Part shown: piece after piece, positions 57,798-64,000 of the stretch
How positions within the stretch are numbered: the stretch's first letter is position 1
Layout of the letters: each line of letters starts with the position of its first letter
NCBI RefSeq assembly: GCF_023278565.1
Contig: NC_064680.1
Span: 2,170,001-2,234,000 of the forward strand
Direction of reading: 5' to 3'
Length of the DNA stretch: 64,000 bases
From: Colletotrichum lupini
Taxonomy: Eukaryota > Ascomycota > Sordariomycetes > Glomerellales > Glomerellaceae
The notes under the pieces: generated by a model
What the model saw: the letters and a program-made list of their open reading frames with translations, nothing else
Told to the model about the DNA's origin: nothing
Databases searched by the model: none
Program-made: the position numbers and the translations under genes

Positions 57798-60700
57798 CTA
57801 AGCGCCAGTGATCTGCGTCAACGACCAAAACTTCTGCAAAACGTCCTTGTCCACATTGGCAGCCCACTCCTGCTCAAACTGCTGTTCTCCACCGGAGCGC
57901 TGGACGATATCCTGCAGCCTCTCCTTGACGAATCTCATGGCGTTGATCGTGTGGACGGGATCCTTGGCGCCAAACTCCGTCTCCTTGATGCTCTTGGGTG
58001 TATCGTAATCCGTGGGCTCGAGTTCGCCCCAGATGAGCGAGTCGGTGCCGTCCGTCGTACCGTCCTGGAGCTCGGCAATGGTGCCAACCCACAGCGTGAA
58101 ATAGTCTTGCAACTTGCTCAGTGTGAGGTTCTGCATGGGCTGCGGGAGCTCCATAAGGCGCGCCAGGGCCAGGAGGGACAGCTTCTGCCTAGGAAGATGA
58201 TCCAGCCCGTCGAGGTGAGAGAACCACTCGCCGCTGAGCCAGGCCCAAACCTGTTCTAGAGGCCCGAAAGATGTGAGCATGGTGACGAAGAGTGTCGGGT
58301 CGGCGATAAGGAGTCTTGAGAGAATTGCAAAGTAGTCGCGTTCTGTTATCGTGTTGAGCTTGCTAACCTTCCTGTTCGGTCCGGTCGTCTGGTGTGCCTC
58401 CCAAGCATCGTGGAGAGCCTCCATAATCTTCTTCAAGAAACCAAGTTCGAGAAGATCCTGCATAATCACCTGGGTTCCGCCGAGCTCGGAGGCGGCCCGA
58501 ATCAGATATTCAATGCACACGGTGCCGAGCCTGACCTGCTCTCGGCTTCTAGAGTCGAGAACGCCTGACAGAGCGACTAAGAATGGACGCCGCAGTCTAT
58601 CTTCCATAACAGCTTGTGTGCCAAGGAGAATGTAGGACTCAACCACGGACAACGCCTGCGCAGCGGTCTCTGTTTGATACTCCAGCAGGGGAAGTGATAA
58701 TTCCGCGATGCTCATAATATCTGCGGATAAGGGCGGGTTGCTCTGCATGAGAACAGAGTTCCATAGCTCCAATGCCTCGTCGATCAGGTACGTGTGCAGG
58801 TCGGAGCCCGGTTTGGCTGCTTCTGAGAGCAACGGGACCATCAGGTGATGATACCTCTGAGAGTCGCTGCCCATGGACATAACCAGCGCGGCAAAGATGG
58901 CGATGATTGCCTGTTTAATCATGTACTCCTCCGTTCCAGAGTTTTCCCAAATGCTCGGTAGGCTTGACATGATAAAGTCTGCGAACTGAGAGACGTAATT
59001 CTCTAGTCTCGTGACCAAGATACGCATGGACTCCAGCACGGCGAGCTTGGTCTCGTCCACGTCAACATTTTGGATGAGCTGAAGTAGCTCATTAAGCACA
59101 TCGGCTGCGTAGGGGAGGAAAGCCTCTGCGCTGAAGGCAAGCTCGTCTACGATCCACCGCAGCTGACGCGCGGCTGTGATTCTGACGACAATGTCGTTGT
59201 TCGGGTCCGCGGGGTTGAGAAAGTGACGGAACATTTCGTAGATGAGTGGTCTACTGTTGTCGGCAATCTTGACCGTAACCCATTGGCTGACCATGATTGC
59301 GATGCGTCTGCGGAGAACCTTATACAAGGGCCCTTGTTGCTGCGCGTCTTGAAGAACAGTCGAGACCAGGAGACTATCGAAATCGAACGCGTTCATGACG
59401 TTGGGTGCAGCCAAACCCATAGCCGTATACACTGCTTCCTTTGTAGCGATATCTGACTGTGAGTTTGACGCGGTTTGGAAGTAAGAAAGCAGAGGTGGTA
59501 TCATGAGATCCTTGAAGTTGACAAGCAAGTCAAGGAAGAGCTTCTCAGCGCAGGGGCGGACTTCCCATTCGTAGGCGTTGCCCTCACTCTGTTCCTGTTG
59601 TTCCCACTCCTCGGGGTCTTCCTCCCATGCATCGAGATCTGCCTTCCGGAAGACGAAGAGATGTGTGATGATGATATTCGCCATCTGGACCACGAAATCA
59701 TCCTTGAGAAGCTCTTGCTTGATGAGCGCAACAGCATCATTCTCGTCCTTCTTAGCTTCCGCACTCCGGAATTTGAACGTCTGCTTGGGATAAAATGCAA
59801 TTCTCAAGCATGCTCTCATCAGCAGCAGGCCCCTCAGGGCCAGTCTTTCCAGCAAGGGTCCCTCGACCTTCGACTTTGATTCTGATGGGCCCGAATCACC
59901 GGAAGACTGCCGGATGCCACCTGACTTTTCGAAAACTTCGGCAAACTTCGCGACGAGATCCCAGTAGGCGTGAACCAAGGGTAAAGAATTTGGTAAAACG
60001 GCGAAACTGGCGGGATGCGCCTCGGACATGTCGATATGCAGCTTTGTAAACTGCAGGAGGTGCTTTCCCACGGTATCTTGATAGGGTGCCGGGACTGGCG
60101 AGTCGTGGCTCACAAAGCCAAGGAATTGGCCAAAGTGATTTTGAGACACGGTCCAAAACTGTTCGACCGTCTTGTCGTTATGAGGAGCCTCATAGCCTAC
60201 CACGAGCAACCGTCGAATGGTTTTAAGAGAGATGAGACTGTTGAGCATAGCCGCATCGGCCGCATCCTCCTCGCCACGACCACTCGTGAGATAATCAACC
60301 CAGACTGCTGACTTTTCGGTGTAAATATCTCCCAGCAAGTACACCATTTCGGGGGTGACAGACTGGAGGGCGGTTTGGGATCTTCTGAGGCGAGCGGTGC
60401 CCAGCTCCTTCACAACGCGAAGGAGGATCTGGAGAGAACCATAAAGATGCTGCTGATTGCCGTTCTTTGAGGACCTGACCAAGCCGATAATTTGCGAGAG
60501 TGCTTCCGGCCAGTGCTGCGGGTAGTCAATCCTAATGACTTTGGCGGTGACGAGGGAGTTGTGCAGCGACAGTCCTGTCTCCTCCTCTTCGAGCGTGCCC
60601 TGGAACAAGCGTTGCCGGACGACATTCTTTTCTTCCGGGTCCAGTCCACCTTTGACGTGGGGGAGCAGGCGCCAGTATTTGTCGATGCCGTTCTTAAGCT

Positions 60701-60982
60701 GAATGACGGCTAGGAATCGAAGCTCGTGAGGAAGGGATTTATCGAGAAAAACGGTCTAGGGATAGGGCGTCGGTGAGTTACTTGATCATATCGTACACAA
60801 AGGGTGGATTTACATACCTGAAGGGAAGAGAAGTATCCCTTCTCCGTTTCCCATGATGTCAGCTGTTGCCCAGCGGCCTGTCTGCGCGCATAGTCGGCCG
60901 AAGTCGCGGATTCGAGAACGCGGCAGAGCTCCTGCAGGCTGAGGGGGTTGGCATCGCCGGGCACCTCGATCGCGAAGCTCAT
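57798..60982 (-). CDS. KAP120: Importin-beta family karyopherin Kap120 / importin-11
   Basis: Exons 60982-60818 and 60755-57798, 1040 aa, intron 62 nt joining YFSSLQ to TVFLDK. The importin N-terminal domain spans about residues 20-100: ATSADYARRQAAGQQLTSWE and the typical LRFLAVIQLKNGIDKYW. The rest is a chain of HEAT-like helices, with the acidic insert WEEDPEEWEQQEQSE near residue 400, a marker of the importin-11/Kap120 branch. It carries cargo through nuclear pores under Ran control; yeast Kap120 acts in 60S ribosomal subunit export and import of Rpf1. Family assignment is firm; the choice of Kap120 over other importins rests on the insert and length. Confidence 0.87.
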
Positions 60983-61681
60983 GTTGTGGTCTTCCTGGTG
61001 AGCGACCAAGGTGTCGATGCCACAGTCGTTTCGGTCCCAAGGAGTTTCGGGTTGGTGTTGTCGAGAGGTTGAAGTCTCGTATTCGAGAAGGCGGCGTGAA
61101 GTACGAAGAAGCGGTTGGAAATTTAGACCCAGGCCCTCTTATCGCTGTGGCGGGGCACTGTTGTAGAGGGCGGTCCATCGCGGGGTAGTGGGGCGTTTGA
61201 GGAGCATGGGCGCTGTTCGCTGTTGGAAAGCGCAGGATGTCACTCCAAGCGCCCTGAGAAACTCTCCCGTCCTGACGACACACCTTACAAGGCGAAATAA
61301 GGTTACCTGTACAATGGCTTTCCACAGGGCCAAGAGAAGAAGCATGTGCTTCCAGCAATGCAGCAGCATTCATACAACGAACGTTTGCCTTCAATGTGTG
61401 CCACAAGCTTTGCTTCGACTGTCACGTCAGTTAAAAATTTCCTCTATCTATGGTCAGGCCAAAATGATTCCTAGGCGGAGACAAAGATGGAAAACCATAT
61501 CATTGACGCAGGGATATCTAAGCGCTGTAGAAACCAAACAGGAAAACCAAGCCTTCCTCGAATCATCCGATGACTACCAATCATTTTTGATCCTCTTCCT
61601 AATGCGTAGCTGGGCCTCTGGTGAGAACATCCTAAAGGGACAACCATGCGCCTAGCTCATCATCCCACTGCTATCATCATC
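60983..61681. other. Intergenic: Kap120 promoter and transcription-factor 3' end
   Basis: Overlapping short frames on both strands, none with a domain (61188-61655 plus, 155 codons, is the longest). Confidence 0.55.
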
Positions 61682-63593
61682 TCACAATCCCATGTTCATG
61701 ATTCCGGTGCTCCAGTTGAACATCTCCTCCACTGTTCTTGGCTCAGGAAATGAAAACATGCCAGAATCTGGGGCCACCGCAGGCGTTGACATGTCAGTGA
61801 TGAAAGCATCCATGCATGAGTTTAGCTGAGTGACGCTGTCACGATTGTTGGTCACATTAAGCTCTCTCAACACTTCGCTGACTTCATTGCCAATGCTTCT
61901 TGCGACGGGCCACATCTCACCGGCAACCTTGAGTACGCCGAGCAGGAGATCAAGCTTCTCACGCAGAGCCGGCGAATCTGATCCGCCATACATTCTCGCA
62001 TCGAGTAGTGCGAGAGCGGCCCTTCGCAACCCGATGATGCATGCAGGGCTGTATCGGGCCGGTGGAAGCGAGAAGTTGAAGAGACCGATTGTCGACAGGC
62101 CTGCTTGCAGGGCGGTTGAGCATTCGAGCCATGGATAAGTCGAGCTGGAGCATCGCGGCATCCGAGGTAAGGTCATGTCGCGCGCTTTGAAGAGCGGGCC
62201 AAGCGTGAGCAGGTCCCGAATCCCAAATCCCGACGCTTCCATGGGTAGTTGCATCTTGATCCTCAGGCTATCTTTCGATTAGTATTATGGAGCCTTAGAC
62301 TACTTTATGGATGAAGCATACTCACCTATACGCGTAGGCCATCGCGTGAAACAGAACCATGTCAACTGCACCCCCCGAGTCCACCAACTGTTGTTTCCAT
62401 TTAGGTAGGTTGATGAGCCAACTGACCAATCTGGAGTCGGCTCTATCGATGGTATTAGACAATAGTCCTGGTGGCAGTGTTGGCATAGGGAGTATCAACT
62501 CCGTGCTCAACCGGCACAGATCAATGAGATACGTCCACGACGAATGGCTCGTTTCATCCATAGGATCTCTTGCGTTGTACTTCTTAAGGGACAACGGTTG
62601 TGGAATCTCCTGGTTTTTGTTAGTACCAACATCAGATTGGCGGTAATAGTGACTAACCCCTGACTGATATTCCCATTCTTCACAGGGGAGTTCAGTCGTT
62701 ACGACAACGCCGGACAACATGAAAGCGGGCGAGTCCTCGCGCATCGCTCGCATGTTGCCTTGCCAGTACAGCGCCCAGTAGGTCCTCCGTGAGCTCTCTG
62801 CAACGAAAGGATCACCTGCAGCATCTGCAAACGACTTGTCTTGCATGCCGAGATCGAGAGCCATCTGAGTTGCAGCGTCCATCCACCCCGCACTCAAGTC
62901 CAATCGGCCCTCGCCAAAAGCAGCAACACTGAGAACGAGGAGACCCTGTACAGTCCAGCAAGTCATAGGCAAGCTGCCACTTGCGAGACTGAATGCTTTC
63001 TCTCGAAGTTCCTCTGATGAGACAGCATTTGAGAAGAGTGATCCCACGTACGTGATACAGCTTGTGAGGAAATGGAAAGGCTCAGGGTTTGACCGAATAC
63101 GACTCAGGAGCTGGTTCCTGGGCAGGAGCCACGGATGGGTATCGTGAAAGTTGGTGAAGTAAAGGCCGAAGAGCAGCGAAGTCGGTGATGCGGTGTTCAA
63201 ATCAGGGAGATGAGAGCTCCTGGCCAGAGACCATCCACAGGGTAGCTTGTCGACTACGTGAATGGGAATATCGAAGCTCGCCACCTCGGGAGATGGGAAA
63301 GAGACTGGCGTGTCCGGCGAGGCTGAAGGAGGTGCGATAGGATCGTTGATGAGACTGCGTTTCTTGGCATCCCGAATACCTCGGCGAGACTTTGCGTAGT
63401 AGCAGGTCTTCTCCTCCAAGCGGCATCTTAGGCAGGTTGGTAAGGCCGAGTCGCACTTGACGTGCTTTGATCGACAGGGCACACAGGCGAGAGATGCTCT
63501 AATGGTGGCTTTTGATTTGGCGGCCCCAGCACGTTGCTGCGTATCTCCCGGGCTATTGGCTTCCCTTGGGCTGGTGTTTGGCGTGAGCTCCAT
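61682..63593 (-). CDS. Zn(II)2Cys6 transcription factor
   Basis: Exons 63593-62326 and 62267-61682, 617 aa, intron 58 nt. The binuclear zinc cluster is complete: Cys 37, 40, 47, 54, 57 and 64 in the spacing C-x2-C-x6-C-x6-C-x2-C-x6-C, with basic residues between the second and third Cys (RSKHVK) and a Pro in the loop. A basic RRGIRDAKKR stretch follows. The middle homology region (fungal_trans type, about 140-330) has FHDTHPWLLPRN, GLLVLSVAAFGEGRLDLSAGWM and ESSRRTYWALYWQGNM. The C-terminus holds an acidic, Phe/Trp-rich activating-type tail. Target genes are unknown, and no metabolic cluster adjoins it in the window. Confidence 0.93.
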
Positions 63594-64000
63594 CGTGAAC
63601 TACAGTGAACTTAGTTTGACGTCGTAATTGGTTGTGAAGGGGAATTTGATCTACTACATATGCCAGATTGCTTCTCTGTGTTCGGATCGTCCAAGGCCAA
63701 AGGAGATGCTGCTGGTGTTTATGTAAATCTTTGCCTTGACAACTGACGATGGACGAACTCATAACCGTCTCTGCCCCTGTCGGTAGACTGGATGCCTCAA
63801 TGTCACGTTCACATCTTGACCAGCCCAATTTGGGCATGCAAGACATCGACCGGGGAAGGAAATGGGTGAAGAGAGATGACATAACAGAAAAGCGTTCCGT
63901 AGTTGTCAATACGCGTTGGTTGTTCGGGCCGCCCGCCACTTTGCTATGCTCCGAGCCTCTTCGGACACTGTTTCTGGAGCTGGAACCACAAAAAAGCGCG
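63594..64000. other. Promoter side of the Zn2Cys6 gene, window end
   Basis: Upstream sequence of the transcription factor. A 128-codon minus frame (63553-63939) overlaps the start in another phase and has no domain. Confidence 0.55.

Noticed and set aside
31516..63593. Block as a secondary-metabolite gene cluster
   Set aside because: No polyketide synthase, peptide synthetase, terpene cyclase or prenyltransferase; the genes are unrelated housekeeping functions despite the Zn2Cys6 regulator and the oxidoreductase.

Overview
The window is nuclear DNA of a filamentous ascomycete (Pezizomycotina, most likely Sordariomycetes). Three things point there. Most genes have several short GT-AG introns, often with a CTAAC/CTGAC branch site. 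The gene set is fungal: HET-C, Ngg1/Ada3, Npr2, Kap120, Bta1, a fused urease and a Zn(II)2Cys6 regulator. A long interspersed element has been turned into TA-rich sequence by repeat-induced point mutation (RIP). I do not assign a genus.

Layout. 0-10 kb: the 3' end of an unrecognised coiled-coil gene, a PA-TM-RING ubiquitin ligase, a 5.5 kb stretch with no recognisable gene, and a secreted GH45 endoglucanase. 11-14.4 kb: the heterokaryon-incompatibility gene het-C with a long glycine-rich tail. 16.16-25.98 kb: one 9.8 kb LTR retrotransposon of the Ty3/gypsy type on the minus strand, with 5-bp target duplications, two LTRs and heavily RIP-mutated reverse transcriptase and integrase. 26-31.5 kb: another stretch without a recognisable gene, rich in AGGTA/TACCT motifs and simple repeats. 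31.5-64 kb: a dense housekeeping block, namely an HMG-box protein, urease, SAGA subunit Ngg1/Ada3, betaine-lipid synthase Bta1, succinate dehydrogenase subunit 4, mitochondrial tyrosyl-tRNA synthetase, SEACIT subunit Npr2, ubiquilin Dsk2, a zeta-crystallin-type quinone oxidoreductase, karyopherin Kap120 and a Zn2Cys6 transcription factor.

The genes do not form a biosynthetic cluster. Three functional links are visible. Sdh4 and the mitochondrial TyrRS diverge from a 502-bp shared promoter with inverted CCAAT boxes and an E-box. Bta1, urease and Npr2 all concern nutrient use (phosphate-free lipids, urea nitrogen, TORC1 nitrogen signalling). The RING ligase and Dsk2 belong to ubiquitin handling. 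Exon boundaries were read by hand from splice signals; for every complete gene the exon lengths sum to whole codons.

The least explained part is the retroelement. Its LTRs differ in length by exactly two 19-bp repeat units, RIP stops inside the LTRs, and about 3 kb lie downstream of the integrase that ordinary gag-pol does not need. That extra region includes a plus-strand frame opening with ATG at 18310.
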